DNA of 64,000 nt from Glaciecola amylolytica (lineage in GTDB: Bacteria > Bacteroidota > Bacteroidia > Flavobacteriales_D > Crocinitomicaceae). Every line of letters begins with the position of its first letter. The first letter of the stretch is position 1. A model generated the notes under the pieces. The model saw nothing but the letters and a program-made list of their open reading frames with translations. It had not been told where the DNA came from and did not search any database. Of this stretch, positions 24,801 to 34,075 are shown one piece after another. Location: NCBI GenBank assembly GCA_003856375.1, contig CP034120.1, positions 1,054,001 through 1,118,000 of the forward strand, in the 5' to 3' direction. The position numbers were made by a program, and so were the translations under genes.

Positions 24801-24900
24801 GAATTACGAATTATTTTGGAGTTTACATTCTGTTGAGTAGGTTGGAGCAGCGAAATCCACTAATTCGTCGCCCGCCATTCTGCATTCGCAATTAAATACC

Positions 24901-24908
24901 TATTTTCG
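24901..24908 (+). promoter_or_regulatory. Candidate -7 element
   Basis: TATTTTCG, one mismatch from TAnnTTTG, 17 nt before the NtrC-type regulator gene. The gap 24801-24900 carries AATTACGAATT-like words only. Confidence 0.35.
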
Positions 24909-24925
24909 TTGACCAATAAAAGCAC

Positions 24926-26095
24926 ATGGCAAAGATTTTAATCATTGATGATGAGCGGGCTATCCGCAGAGCGTTACGTGAAATTCTGGAATTCGAAGAC
25001 TTTCAGGTAGATGAAGCGGAAAACGGAGTGGAAGGGTTGGAGAAAGCCAAAAACACCTTGTACGACATTATTTTTTGTGATATCAAAATGCCGCAGATGG
25101 ATGGAATGGAAGTTCTGGATGCACTTGTTTCTCAGAGAATCGATTCGCCGGTCATTATGATTTCAGGCCACGGGAATATTGAAACTGCAGTAGAGGCAAT
25201 CAAAAAGGGAGCTTTCGATTTCATTGAAAAGCCATTGGATCTGAACCGGATTCTGGTGACAATCAGAAATGCGAAAGACCGTGTGGTGTTGGTAGAAGAA
25301 ACAAAACAGCTGAAAACGGCCGTTCGTAAATTCAAGGGGTCTTCCATTATCGGTGAAACGGATGGAATCATCAAGATCAAGGAAATGATCGAGAAAGTAG
25401 CTCCTTCTGATGCGCGTGTTTTGGTAACGGGAGCAAACGGTTCCGGAAAGGAATTGGTGGCTCGTTCATTACACGACTTGTCGAATCGCAAAAAAATGCC
25501 TTTTGTGGAAGTCAATTGTGCAGCTATTCCAAGCGAATTGATCGAAAGCGAGTTGTTCGGTCATGAAAAAGGAGCGTTTACCTCAGCGGTAAAAGACAAA
25601 AAAGGAAAATTCGAACTGGCTTCCGGCGGAACCTTGTTTTTGGATGAAATAGGAGATATGAGTGCTTCAGCTCAGGCAAAAGTGTTGAGAGCGTTGCAGG
25701 AAAATGTCATTCAGCGGGTTGGAAGCGAACGCGATATTAAAATTGATGCACGCGTAGTTGCCGCTACGAATAAAGATCTGAGAAAAGAAATCGCGGAAGG
25801 ACGATTCAGAGAGGATTTGTATCATCGTTTGGCGGTGATCCTGATTCATGTTCCTTCTTTAAATGAACGCAGGGAAGATATCCCGATGCTGGCAGAACAT
25901 TTTTTAAGCCTTGTTTGCAGTGAGCACGGAGTTCCGAAGAAAGAATTTATGGACGATGCGCTGCTGGAATTGCAGCAAACAGATTGGACAGGAAATATCC
26001 GTGAATTGCGAAATATCGTGGAGCGTTTGGTAATTCTGTGCGGTCCGAAAATTTCAGGAGAAGATGTCCGGATGTTTGCAAATCCAAAGAAATAG
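24926..26095 (+). CDS. NtrC-type response regulator lacking a DNA-binding domain
   Basis: 389 residues. Receiver domain (1-120) with D8/D9, phospho-acceptor D52 and K in IEKPLD. An AAA+ sigma-54-activation domain (about 138-365) has Walker A TGANGSGKE, Walker B GTLFLDEIGDM and the L1 loop reading GAFTSA (about 216-221) where the sigma-54-contacting motif is normally GAFTGA. The protein ends about 25 residues after the AAA+ lid (NIRELRNIVERLVI) without the usual Fis-type helix-turn-helix. It could act from solution without an enhancer site, or as a sigma-54-independent ATPase. No kinase gene is adjacent. Confidence 0.9.
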   Translation: MAKILIIDDERAIRRALREILEFEDFQVDEAENGVEGLEKAKNTLYDIIFCDIKMPQMDGMEVLDALVSQRIDSPVIMISGHGNIETAVEAIKKGAFDFIEKPLDLNRILVTIRNAKDRVVLVEETKQLKTAVRKFKGSSIIGETDGIIKIKEMIEKVAPSDARVLVTGANGSGKELVARSLHDLSNRKKMPFVEVNCAAIPSELIESELFGHEKGAFTSAVKDKKGKFELASGGTLFLDEIGDMSASAQAKVLRALQENVIQRVGSERDIKIDARVVAATNKDLRKEIAEGRFREDLYHRLAVILIHVPSLNERREDIPMLAEHFLSLVCSEHGVPKKEFMDDALLELQQTDWTGNIRELRNIVERLVILCGPKISGEDVRMFANPKK

Positions 26096-26100
26096 AATAA

Positions 26101-26131
26101 AAAAAATGGGAGTTGTTAACTCCCATTTTTT
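26101..26131. terminator. Bidirectional terminator
   Basis: Perfect 14-bp stem (26101-26114 with 26118-26131) centred on GGGAGTT/AACTCCC, with an A-tract on one side and a T-tract on the other. It serves the plus-strand regulator gene and the convergent lipoprotein gene. Confidence 0.88.
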
Positions 26132-26174
26132 GTTTAGATCTGAATTCAGATCATTTTTAAATCTCTCGATCGGC

Positions 26175-26618
26175 TTATTGTTGCTTCTTCATTTCTTTTG
26201 CTCCCATTTTCATCAAAGCATACGTAAATTCACAACCTTTTTGTCCTTTAAGTGCAACCAAAACTTTTTCAATCACTACATCTTGTGATTCTGTTGTATA
26301 TACTTTGTCGTACTTTTTCTCCAAATCTTTAGAACATGTTTCCATCTCTTTTCCAAGGTCCATCATAGCCTGAGCATCTGCCATTCCCTTTTCCATGTCT
26401 TTCATCATAACTTCGGTCATTGCTTTCTGCATGTCTGTACCATCTTTTTCAGACTTTACAAGAGCATCTTTCATTTCATCCGAAATTCCTGCTGAAGATT
26501 TAGTTACGCAGTCACACATGTCTTTTGCCATTGCATCATAATCAGCATCGCTAGCCATATTACATGATGTAACAAGTACCGCACTCGAAATTGAAAGTAA
26601 TAGGATTAATTTTTTCAT
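26175..26618 (-). CDS. Small lipoprotein, helical, hypothetical
   Basis: About 147 residues from the ATG at 26618 (MKKLILLLS); an in-frame ATG five codons earlier is possible. The signal ends VTSC with a lipobox Cys at about 19. The mature protein is Met/Lys/Asp-rich and mostly helical, with four further Cys that could form disulfides (CDC, ETC, KGC). I do not recognise a named family. The gene stands alone between a bidirectional terminator and the tandem triplet of secreted-protein genes. Confidence 0.65.
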   Translation of the reverse strand: MKKLILLLSISSAVLVTSCNMASDADYDAMAKDMCDCVTKSSAGISDEMKDALVKSEKDGTDMQKAMTEVMMKDMEKGMADAQAMMDLGKEMETCSKDLEKKYDKVYTTESQDVVIEKVLVALKGQKGCEFTYALMKMGAKEMKKQQ

Positions 26619-26796
26619 AATATTTTTTTTCATAAAACTAAATAAATTAATTAGAACGAAGAATGGAAAATTGAGAATCGAAAGTAAAAAATTAATAAGT
26701 GAAAACAGAAAATTGATAACTGGGAAAGTGCATTCCGGAAGCTTATTTAAAGACCACCTGATTCACAGATACTTTTACACGCTTCGATCTGAGATT

Positions 26797-27729
26797 TTAA
26801 TTGATGGAATTGGTAAGCTCGATTCCGCCCCATTCCAAAACATGAAACCCGTCTCGATTGAGTTGAGGAAGTTTTTGAGTTTTTGGGAATTGAAAAGATG
26901 TATTTCCTCCCGCTTTCCAGATCATATAAACCCGGTTGAGATTTTTTGGAGCGGGTGAAATTTCCAATGAAGCAAATTCGTTACAGGCGTCATTTATCAT
27001 AAATTGAACAAAAACCTGGGAATGTTGTGCCAGTTGAGGTCCCCAGAATGTAATGAAGTCTGCTTTTTCTTTTGCATTGAATCCCAGTTCTGAAAGCATT
27101 TTTTCCAACGATTCGGTAACAGCAACCTGTTGAATAACAAAACCACCGGATTCCATGTTAAATTGATTAAACCGTTGTTCGGATTCCCAAAAAAGATACG
27201 GATATACTTTCTGATCAATCGTGATAGAACCATCGGGATGTGCCATTCCGTTCCAGCCTTCGGAATAATCCGGATAAGTGAACGTGAGGTTCCCCTGTGG
27301 TTTGAGGTTGACAGCAACCTCCAGATCAGATTCGGGATACAAATAGATGACAGGTTTTTTCACCGCTCTGGGCTCTTCAAAATGCTTAAAATGCAGCGAA
27401 ATAATAGTGATTTCCCCCGGTTTGATTTCAATACTGTCGGTTTCGATTTCCTGAAACAGCTGATAATAAAACTGAAAAACTGCTTTTTTGGGAGTTTTGA
27501 TGAGGTTACAAGTGTTTTTGGAATCAAGCAGAATTTGCTCATCGCTTCCGTTTATTCCGAATTTCAACTCTTGTGAAGGTTCGTATTCACTGTCAAATTC
27601 ACAAATGATTTTGATTCGTGCACCTTTTGCAGGAGGTTTCCGGTCTTTTTGGTAATGAACAAAATAGTCAGGAATGGATTCCGCGAAAAGCGAGGAACTC
27701 AATAAAAGAAAAACGATTAGAATCCGCAT
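26797..27729 (-). CDS. Secreted KPVIYLYPE-domain protein, paralogue 3 of 3
   Basis: 310 residues with a signal peptide (MRILIVFLLLSSSLFAES). An N-terminal ~125-residue beta region is followed by a conserved domain from about 130: KPVIYLYPE, LTFTYPDYSEGWNG, PDGSI, YPYLFWES, then ELGFNAKEKADFITFWGP, ASLEISPAPKNLNRVYMIW and a closing LEWGGIEL. I have seen this domain in uncharacterised proteins of several phyla; its function is unknown. It is the last gene of a three-gene tandem array with spacings of 3 nt and -4 nt. Confidence 0.75.
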   Translation of the reverse strand: MRILIVFLLLSSSLFAESIPDYFVHYQKDRKPPAKGARIKIICEFDSEYEPSQELKFGINGSDEQILLDSKNTCNLIKTPKKAVFQFYYQLFQEIETDSIEIKPGEITIISLHFKHFEEPRAVKKPVIYLYPESDLEVAVNLKPQGNLTFTYPDYSEGWNGMAHPDGSITIDQKVYPYLFWESEQRFNQFNMESGGFVIQQVAVTESLEKMLSELGFNAKEKADFITFWGPQLAQHSQVFVQFMINDACNEFASLEISPAPKNLNRVYMIWKAGGNTSFQFPKTQKLPQLNRDGFHVLEWGGIELTNSIN

Positions 27730-27732
27730 ATT

Positions 27733-28719
27733 TTAAAGTGTTGGTTTAATTTCAATTCCTCCCCATTCTACCAAATGATTTCCGGATCTGTCAATTGGCT
27801 TTAGGGAAGTTTTTTTCAGATTGAGTGTTTGGTCGATCGGCTGAGAGCTTTCTTTGAAAATCAGGTAAATCCGGTTGAGTTTAAACGCAGGGGAAATTTC
27901 CAGAGAGGCGATGGCATCAATGGATTCATCTTGCATCCAAAGAATTTCTGCATAAGGCATTTTTTGAATCCGCGGTCCCCAATAAGTAATGAAATCGGCT
28001 TTTTCCTTCGCATTGAAACCAATTCGGGTGAGCTGACTTTCCAGATAAGGAATGATTTGTTTTCCTTCAATGAAATCTGCATCAGACCAATTTAAACGAA
28101 GGTTTTCAGAACTCAGATCCGCATCCCAAAACAAGTAGGGAAAGGTTTTTCCGTTCAATTGAATTGTTCCGGTGGAAGAACTTGTGCCTTTCCATTCACC
28201 GTTATAAGCCGGATAAGTGAATTGAAGATCTGCACCGGTTTTTATTTTCAAGCTGAAGTTTTCTTCCTGTTCGCTGTAAAGGTAAATCACCGGCTTTTCA
28301 AGCATAATCTGATTTCGCGGGTTGTTGTTGGGATTGTTTTGAAATGCAATTCCGATTTCATAATATCTGCCACCTATGAAATCCTTGTCGAAATGAATGC
28401 TTTCAAAATTGGCATTCAAATAGAAAAGAATGTTGTGTTTTCCTTTGGAAAGAGTCTTTCTGAAAACAAGATTGTTTTTCGAAACAGTATATTTCCGGGT
28501 CTTTTTATCGACACTCATTTGAATAATTGCCGGATGTTGATCAAGCATCAGCTGACCATTCGAATCAAAAACACGAACCACGAGTTTCACACTGTCGGAG
28601 TGAATGGATTTGGAAGCACTGTCTTTGATGATCCAGAGTTGAGGTTGTGTTTCTCTTTCACCGGAAAATCCGAAAACAGGAATGCATAGTGCAAGGAGTA
28701 AGACGAGTTTGTAAATCAT
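27733..28719 (-). CDS. Secreted KPVIYLYPE-domain protein, paralogue 2 of 3
   Basis: 328 residues with a signal peptide (first ~20). It has the same conserved landmarks as its neighbours: EKPVIYLYSE, LQFTYPAYNGEWKG, FPYLFWDAD, IGFNAKEKADFITYWGP, ASLEISPAFKLNRIY and VEWGGIEI. The N-terminal half differs strongly between the three paralogues, while the C-terminal half is conserved, suggesting a fixed scaffold with a variable outer part. Its ATG overlaps the upstream gene's stop by 4 nt. Confidence 0.75.
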   Translation of the reverse strand: MIYKLVLLLALCIPVFGFSGERETQPQLWIIKDSASKSIHSDSVKLVVRVFDSNGQLMLDQHPAIIQMSVDKKTRKYTVSKNNLVFRKTLSKGKHNILFYLNANFESIHFDKDFIGGRYYEIGIAFQNNPNNNPRNQIMLEKPVIYLYSEQEENFSLKIKTGADLQFTYPAYNGEWKGTSSSTGTIQLNGKTFPYLFWDADLSSENLRLNWSDADFIEGKQIIPYLESQLTRIGFNAKEKADFITYWGPRIQKMPYAEILWMQDESIDAIASLEISPAFKLNRIYLIFKESSQPIDQTLNLKKTSLKPIDRSGNHLVEWGGIEIKPTL

Positions 28720-29687
28720 AGTTCTGAAGATTTAATTTCGAAGCCTCCCCATTCCAGGATATTGAACCCTGTCCGGATGAAAGGAGTTTGTTCGGTCGGA
28801 TTTAAATAAGATTCAAATGAATCATTCCATTCGGAGAAGGCAATGTAAAAACGATTGATTTGTTCCGGTTTCGGGTCACAATCCAATGTGGCAAACTGAT
28901 CACAGGATTCCTGTTGATAGAATTGAATGAATACCGATTCATATTGGCTCATTTTGGGTCCCCAGTAAGTAATGAAATCTGCTTTCTCGGAAAACGAAAA
29001 GCCCAGATCCGAAAGGTGTTTTTCCAGGAAGGCAATAACATCATCCTGATCTACATGATAACCGTTGCTATGTTTTTTTAATTGAAATTGCTGACGGGAA
29101 TCCCAGAAAAGATAAGGATACTTTTGCTGGCCGATTTCAATTTCACCATTCGGATAAAGTGTTCCGTTCCATTGGTTTTCGTATTTCGGGTAGGTAAAAG
29201 ACAAATCTCCTGCCGGATTTAATTTCAGGTTGAAATCCAGTTTTACGGGACTTTGGAAATAAATCACCGGTTTGTCAACCTCAATCAGCATATATTCCGA
29301 ATTGAAGGTAACTTGTGCATGATTTTCGGTCTGACTCCCGATTTCAACACTGTCGCTGATCACTTCATTGTATCCCGGGCCGGCCCAGAATTTGAATTGA
29401 GTCTTTCCGCTTTTCAACTCAAGTGTGTGTGCAAAGGTGGAATCCAGAAAAAGGGTATCCGTGATGCCGTTTACCGAGAAGTAGACGATCGTTTGAAGAT
29501 CCTTCGGAATACCACTGAAATTAAAAGAATAGAAATGAAGCGTTACTTTGGCCTTTCCGGCTTCTATCTGAGTGTTTTTCACCGTACTGAAAATATAAAA
29601 ATCAGCCACGGCTTTGTGCTGAATTCCGCTATGGGAAAGAAATCCGGATCCGAGAATCAGCAACAGGATAAAATAACTCTTTTTCAT
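28716..29687 (-). CDS. Secreted KPVIYLYPE-domain protein, paralogue 1 of 3
   Basis: 323 residues with signal peptide MKKSYFILLLILGSGFLS. Landmarks: DKPVIYFQSP, LSFTYPKYENQWNG, YPYLFWDSR, LGFSFSEKADFITYWGP, ATLDCDPKPEQINRFYIAF and LEWGGFEI. It is the promoter-proximal member of the array. The PVIY and EKADFI blocks are the best conserved across all three. Function unknown. Confidence 0.75.
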   Translation of the reverse strand: MKKSYFILLLILGSGFLSHSGIQHKAVADFYIFSTVKNTQIEAGKAKVTLHFYSFNFSGIPKDLQTIVYFSVNGITDTLFLDSTFAHTLELKSGKTQFKFWAGPGYNEVISDSVEIGSQTENHAQVTFNSEYMLIEVDKPVIYFQSPVKLDFNLKLNPAGDLSFTYPKYENQWNGTLYPNGEIEIGQQKYPYLFWDSRQQFQLKKHSNGYHVDQDDVIAFLEKHLSDLGFSFSEKADFITYWGPKMSQYESVFIQFYQQESCDQFATLDCDPKPEQINRFYIAFSEWNDSFESYLNPTEQTPFIRTGFNILEWGGFEIKSSEL

Positions 29688-29825
29688 CGTTCAATATTAC
29701 AATAGGATTGATTACAAACCAATTGGAAAAAGGTTCAATTTGAGTGCAATAATTTAAAAATGAGGTGTAAAACCGGAAAAGATGATAATTTGAAAGTAAA
29801 GTAAGCTCAGGATGATTAAAGTTCT

Positions 29826-29833
29826 TATTTTTG
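29826..29833 (+). promoter_or_regulatory. Candidate -7 element of the glycan operon
   Basis: TATTTTTG, an exact TAnnTTTG match, 19 nt before the YfhO-like gene. All genes from there to 43086 are on one strand with gaps of about 20 nt or less, so this may drive the whole nonulosonate operon. Confidence 0.45.
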
Positions 29834-29852
29834 ACTTGAACAATTTTAACGT

Positions 29853-32800
29853 ATGGATATAAAAGGATTCTTCCAAAGGAATTGGATGTATTTGGTAATC
29901 ATTGGAATCATGTTTTTGGTGGTCGCTGCTTTCTTCAAGCCACAATTTGAAGGATATGGTCTGAAACAGCACGATGTCAAAGAGTGGAAAGGAATGAGTA
30001 ATGAAACCGAGATGTATCGGAGTGAAACAGGGGCAGAACCCAAGTGGTCCAGCTCTTCATTTGCGGGAATGCCTGCAGAGCAGATTTCGTTGCATTATCC
30101 CGGAAACTGGTTTAAGTCGATGATGAATTTCTACTTTGATTTGTTTCCAAGTCCTATGGGATTGATTCTGTTGCATTTTATATCATTCCTGCTTTTTGCC
30201 AGGTTGTTGAAATTGAATCCGTGGGTTGGTTTGTTAGGTGCAATTGCATTTAGTTTTGCCAGCTACGAGTTGATTGTTATTCAGGCGGGACACTCCACTA
30301 AATCAGCAGCTACAGCATTTTTACCGGCAATTCTGGGAGCATTTATCTATGCCTACAAGAGCAGGAAAATCCTTGGAATTGTGCTCGTCGGTATATTTAT
30401 GTCCTTTGAATTGGCTGTGAATCACGTTCAGATTACGTATTACTTTTTGATCGTTCTTGCATTTGTTGGAATCTACTTCCTGATAGATGCTGTGAAGCAA
30501 AAAGAGCTGAAACGATTTGCGCTTACTTCTGCCGGAATGATCGGGGCAATTATACTTGCATTTGGTGTAAACAGCGGAAATATCTTGTTGACAAATGATT
30601 ACGGGAAGTTGAGTATCCGTGGAGGGAATGACGTAACGATCAATCCTGACGGAACAGCTGCTTCTCATCAATCAAGCGGATTGGACAGAGATTATATCAC
30701 GCAATGGTCTTACGGGGTTGACGAAACATTTACCTTGCTTTCGCCTTATGTCAAAGGAGGAGCCTCAGAACCGCTGGGGAATTCACCTTTTGCCGAGTCG
30801 ATTCAAAACAGTGATTTGACACCGGATCAGATTAACAATGCATTGAAAGGATATTCCTATTGGGGAACACAGCCGATTACTTCCGGCCCGGTATACATCG
30901 GAATTATTGTTCTGATGCTTGCTTTCCTGAGCTTATTCTTTTTAAAAGACAGAATCAAATGGGCCTTGTTAGCCGTTACGATTTTGGCAGTGATGCTTTC
31001 ATGGGGGAAAAACTTTATGGGATTGACCAATTTCTTTATTGATCACGTTCCTGCGTATAATAAATTCAGAGCCGTTACGATGATTCTGATCATTGCGGAA
31101 TTGACGCTTCCTATTATGGGGGTTCTTTTCCTGAATGAGTTGATTAAGCAGCGCGACAGCATTCTTGAACAAAAGAAAAAATTCCTTGTTATTACCGGAG
31201 TTTTTGTGTTGTTCCTGATTGTGGTCAGAGTAGTTGGTTTGAATGACGGATATTCCAATCCAACGGAATCAAAGCAGTATGCCGGATTATATGATGTGTA
31301 CGCAAAACAGATCGGTCAGATGGATCCGCAGGTTGCAATGAGCAATTACCAGTTGGATGTATCGAATCAGCAGCAGGTGAGTCAATTTATCCAAATGCAG
31401 GTGGATTCACAGATGGAAGCTTACACGGCCTTGAAAATGGCCCGAAAAGGTGTCTTTAATTCAAGTATGAATCGTTCCATCATCTTTGCGATTCTGGCAG
31501 GTGGTCTTTTCCTGATTTTCCTGTATACGAAATCCGGAAAAACGGCAAATGCGGTGTTGATCTCAGGATTGTTGATCCTGACGGCAGCAGATATGATTCC
31601 TGTTGCATACAATTACCTGGGAGGAGTTGAAGACGCTTCCGGTGCAGGCTACAAGTACTGGGAAGAAAAAGGACTTACTTTTTATCCGATTGCCGCAACG
31701 AAAGGAGATGGAGAAATCCTGGAATCAGAAATCCGGCAGAATCCTTCTTTGGCTTCGAAAGTTCTTATCGGAAAAGAAAAAGGAGAGAAAAAGGCTGATG
31801 AACTTGGATATGACGGTGCAGCAAGAATGAATGTGATCAACTCATACCGTTTTTATGCGCTTCAAAGTGCAACGAATTACCGTGTATTGGATTATTCAGG
31901 AGCATTTTCAGATAGCCGGGCTTCTTACTTTCATAAATCACTGGGAGGATATCACGGTGCGAAATTGAGAAACTTCAGCAATTTGGTTGACTTCCATTTA
32001 TCCAGAACGAATAACAAGGTTCTGGATATGATGAATGTGAAATACTTCCTGCAACCGCTTCAAAATGGTTTGGATACGGCAATTCTCAATCCAACAGCTT
32101 TGGGGAATGCATGGTTGGTGAAAAATGTAAAAGAATATGCAACACCAAATGATGAAATCAGAGCACTTGGAAGCACTTTCAAACTTGAAAATAAAGGACA
32201 GGGCGTTTTGCTTGTAAACAAGCTGCCGGTAAAAGAAGCCAAAGTGTATGGAAGCGAAAGCTTGCAATATCTGATTCCGGGAAGAGATACGATTCCGGTT
32301 CAATTGTCAAACGGAATTCCGGTAGGAGAAGAAGTGATGTTTGTAATGGACGTGAGAGGGAATACCAACCTGGTTCCGATGATGACTATGCAGATGGATA
32401 CTGCAAAATCATTTACTTCATTGGTACAGCTAAAAGTTGAAAGTTCATTTGATCCGGCTAACGAGGCGGTGATGCTGAATTCCATGGCGAAACAATTAAG
32501 CAAGAAGAAATTCTCAGGAGAAGGAACAATCAAATTGACCGGTTCGATTCCTAATAAGTTGACTTATGAGGCGGATTTGAAAGGAGATCAACTGGCAGTT
32601 TTCTCTGAAATTTATTATCCTTTGGGATGGAAAGCATTCGTAGACAACAAGGAAGTTCCGATTTTGAAAGTCAATTATCTGCTTAGAGGATTGGAATTGA
32701 AAGACGGAAAACATAAGATTGAATTTGTATACGATATACCGAAATACCATACGGTAAATATGGTTGCACGAATCGGAAGTATCATATTGTTGTTATTGTT

Positions 32801-32861
32801 CGCAGGTGTTGTATACTTTGAGTTCAGAAAGAAAAAGAACACAAAGGCAACTGAGATCTAA
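29853..32861 (+). CDS. YfhO-family polytopic membrane protein
   Basis: 1002 residues. The N-terminal half has about 11 membrane segments with the YfhO/GT-C-like layout, an extracytoplasmic loop rich in Asp/Gln (KQHDVKEWKG) and the motif FAGMPAEQI. A large soluble region (about 590-960) is followed by a final membrane helix (about 968-987). In Firmicutes YfhO relatives help glycosylate teichoic acid with lipid-linked sugars; Bacteroidota members are uncharacterised. Its place at the head of the nonulosonate operon (19 nt gap) supports a surface-glycan role. Confidence 0.85.
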   Translation: MDIKGFFQRNWMYLVIIGIMFLVVAAFFKPQFEGYGLKQHDVKEWKGMSNETEMYRSETGAEPKWSSSSFAGMPAEQISLHYPGNWFKSMMNFYFDLFPSPMGLILLHFISFLLFARLLKLNPWVGLLGAIAFSFASYELIVIQAGHSTKSAATAFLPAILGAFIYAYKSRKILGIVLVGIFMSFELAVNHVQITYYFLIVLAFVGIYFLIDAVKQKELKRFALTSAGMIGAIILAFGVNSGNILLTNDYGKLSIRGGNDVTINPDGTAASHQSSGLDRDYITQWSYGVDETFTLLSPYVKGGASEPLGNSPFAESIQNSDLTPDQINNALKGYSYWGTQPITSGPVYIGIIVLMLAFLSLFFLKDRIKWALLAVTILAVMLSWGKNFMGLTNFFIDHVPAYNKFRAVTMILIIAELTLPIMGVLFLNELIKQRDSILEQKKKFLVITGVFVLFLIVVRVVGLNDGYSNPTESKQYAGLYDVYAKQIGQMDPQVAMSNYQLDVSNQQQVSQFIQMQVDSQMEAYTALKMARKGVFNSSMNRSIIFAILAGGLFLIFLYTKSGKTANAVLISGLLILTAADMIPVAYNYLGGVEDASGAGYKYWEEKGLTFYPIAATKGDGEILESEIRQNPSLASKVLIGKEKGEKKADELGYDGAARMNVINSYRFYALQSATNYRVLDYSGAFSDSRASYFHKSLGGYHGAKLRNFSNLVDFHLSRTNNKVLDMMNVKYFLQPLQNGLDTAILNPTALGNAWLVKNVKEYATPNDEIRALGSTFKLENKGQGVLLVNKLPVKEAKVYGSESLQYLIPGRDTIPVQLSNGIPVGEEVMFVMDVRGNTNLVPMMTMQMDTAKSFTSLVQLKVESSFDPANEAVMLNSMAKQLSKKKFSGEGTIKLTGSIPNKLTYEADLKGDQLAVFSEIYYPLGWKAFVDNKEVPILKVNYLLRGLELKDGKHKIEFVYDIPKYHTVNMVARIGSIILLLLFAGVVYFEFRKKKNTKATEI

Positions 32862-32880
32862 CTAATTTGAAAAGATACAG

Positions 32881-34068
32881 ATGGATATTCTGAAACTGAT
32901 AGGAAGAACCAGCGAGTTGTTTGAAGAAGATCTTCAGAAACACAACCCGGAAATAGAAAGACTGGTTCGGACAAATCGTTTTTTAGTTATCGGTGGGGCA
33001 GGATCAATCGGAAAAGCAGTTGTAAAGGAGATTTTCAAACGCAATCCGCTTAAGTTACACGTAGTGGATATCAGCGAAAACAACCTGGTGGAGCTGGTGC
33101 GCGATCTGAGAAGTACTTATGGTTATATCGACGGGGATTTTCAGACTTTCGCTCTGGATGCCGGGAGTAAAATTTACGATGCCTTTATTCAGGCCGACGG
33201 GAAGTATGATTATGTACTAAACCTTTCCGCATTGAAGCATGTCCGGAGTGAGAAAGACGTTTTTACGCTCATGCGGATGATTGAGGTAAATGTCCTGAAC
33301 ACGATTAAGACCATTGAACAATCCATTTCAAACGGAACGAAGAAATACTTCTGTGTATCGACAGATAAAGCTGCAAACCCGGTTAATCTGATGGGCGCTA
33401 CCAAGCGCGTTATGGAGTTGTATCTTGCTGATTTGGGAGAGAAAATTGCAATCTCATCAGCGCGTTTTGCAAATGTTGCTTTCTCAGACGGCTCATTGCT
33501 TCACAGCTTTGAAGAACGACTGAAGAACAATCACCCGATTGTAGCGCCAACAGATGTGAAGCGGTATTTTGTGACTCCGAAAGAATCCGGAATCCTTTGC
33601 TTGATGTCGTGTTTGTTTGGTGAAAACGGGGAGATTTACTTTCCGAAACTGGATGAAAAAGAACACCTGGTTTCATTCACAGAAATTGCAGATAAATTCC
33701 TGTATGAAAAAGGGTACAAACCCGTATATTGCAGTTCGGAGGAAGAAGCGAGAGCTTCAGTAGAGGAATTGAAGAATAAGAAAGAATGGCCTTGTTTCTA
33801 CAGTGTTTCTGACACAACCGGAGAAAAGGCCTTCGAAGAGTTTTATATGGAAAATGAATCCATATCGCTCGAAAATTATACCGATCTGGGAATTGTAAAG
33901 CAATCCCTGATTGCTGATAAAAACCAGCTGCAGGTATTCCTGAACGAAATCAATCAGTTCGTTCGTCAGGGATACTGGACGAAAGAAGAATTGGTTCAAA
34001 ATATCCGGATGCTGCTGCCTGAGTTTGATTATGAAGACAAAGGAAAGTACCTGGATGCTAAAATGTAA
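32881..34068 (+). CDS. legB: Nucleotide-sugar 4,6-dehydratase (LegB-like)
   Basis: 395 residues, extended SDR. NAD-binding loop VIGGAGSIGKAVVKEI (about 36-51), then STDKAANPVNLMGATKRVMELYL (about 160-182) with the Ser/Met/Lys catalytic arrangement of the FlaA1/PseB/LegB group. It converts a nucleotide-activated GlcNAc to the 4-keto-6-deoxy sugar, step one of legionaminic acid synthesis. The neighbouring PtmE-like gene suggests GDP-GlcNAc as substrate, as in Campylobacter. Gaps to both neighbours are short (19 and 7 nt). Confidence 0.85.
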   Translation: MDILKLIGRTSELFEEDLQKHNPEIERLVRTNRFLVIGGAGSIGKAVVKEIFKRNPLKLHVVDISENNLVELVRDLRSTYGYIDGDFQTFALDAGSKIYDAFIQADGKYDYVLNLSALKHVRSEKDVFTLMRMIEVNVLNTIKTIEQSISNGTKKYFCVSTDKAANPVNLMGATKRVMELYLADLGEKIAISSARFANVAFSDGSLLHSFEERLKNNHPIVAPTDVKRYFVTPKESGILCLMSCLFGENGEIYFPKLDEKEHLVSFTEIADKFLYEKGYKPVYCSSEEEARASVEELKNKKEWPCFYSVSDTTGEKAFEEFYMENESISLENYTDLGIVKQSLIADKNQLQVFLNEINQFVRQGYWTKEELVQNIRMLLPEFDYEDKGKYLDAKM

Positions 34069-34075
34069 GTGAAGT

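Noticed and set aside
28159-28689. 176-codon plus-strand frame opposite the second tandem secreted-protein gene
   Set aside because: It mirrors a conserved coding region; the minus-strand protein has a signal peptide and paralogues on both sides.
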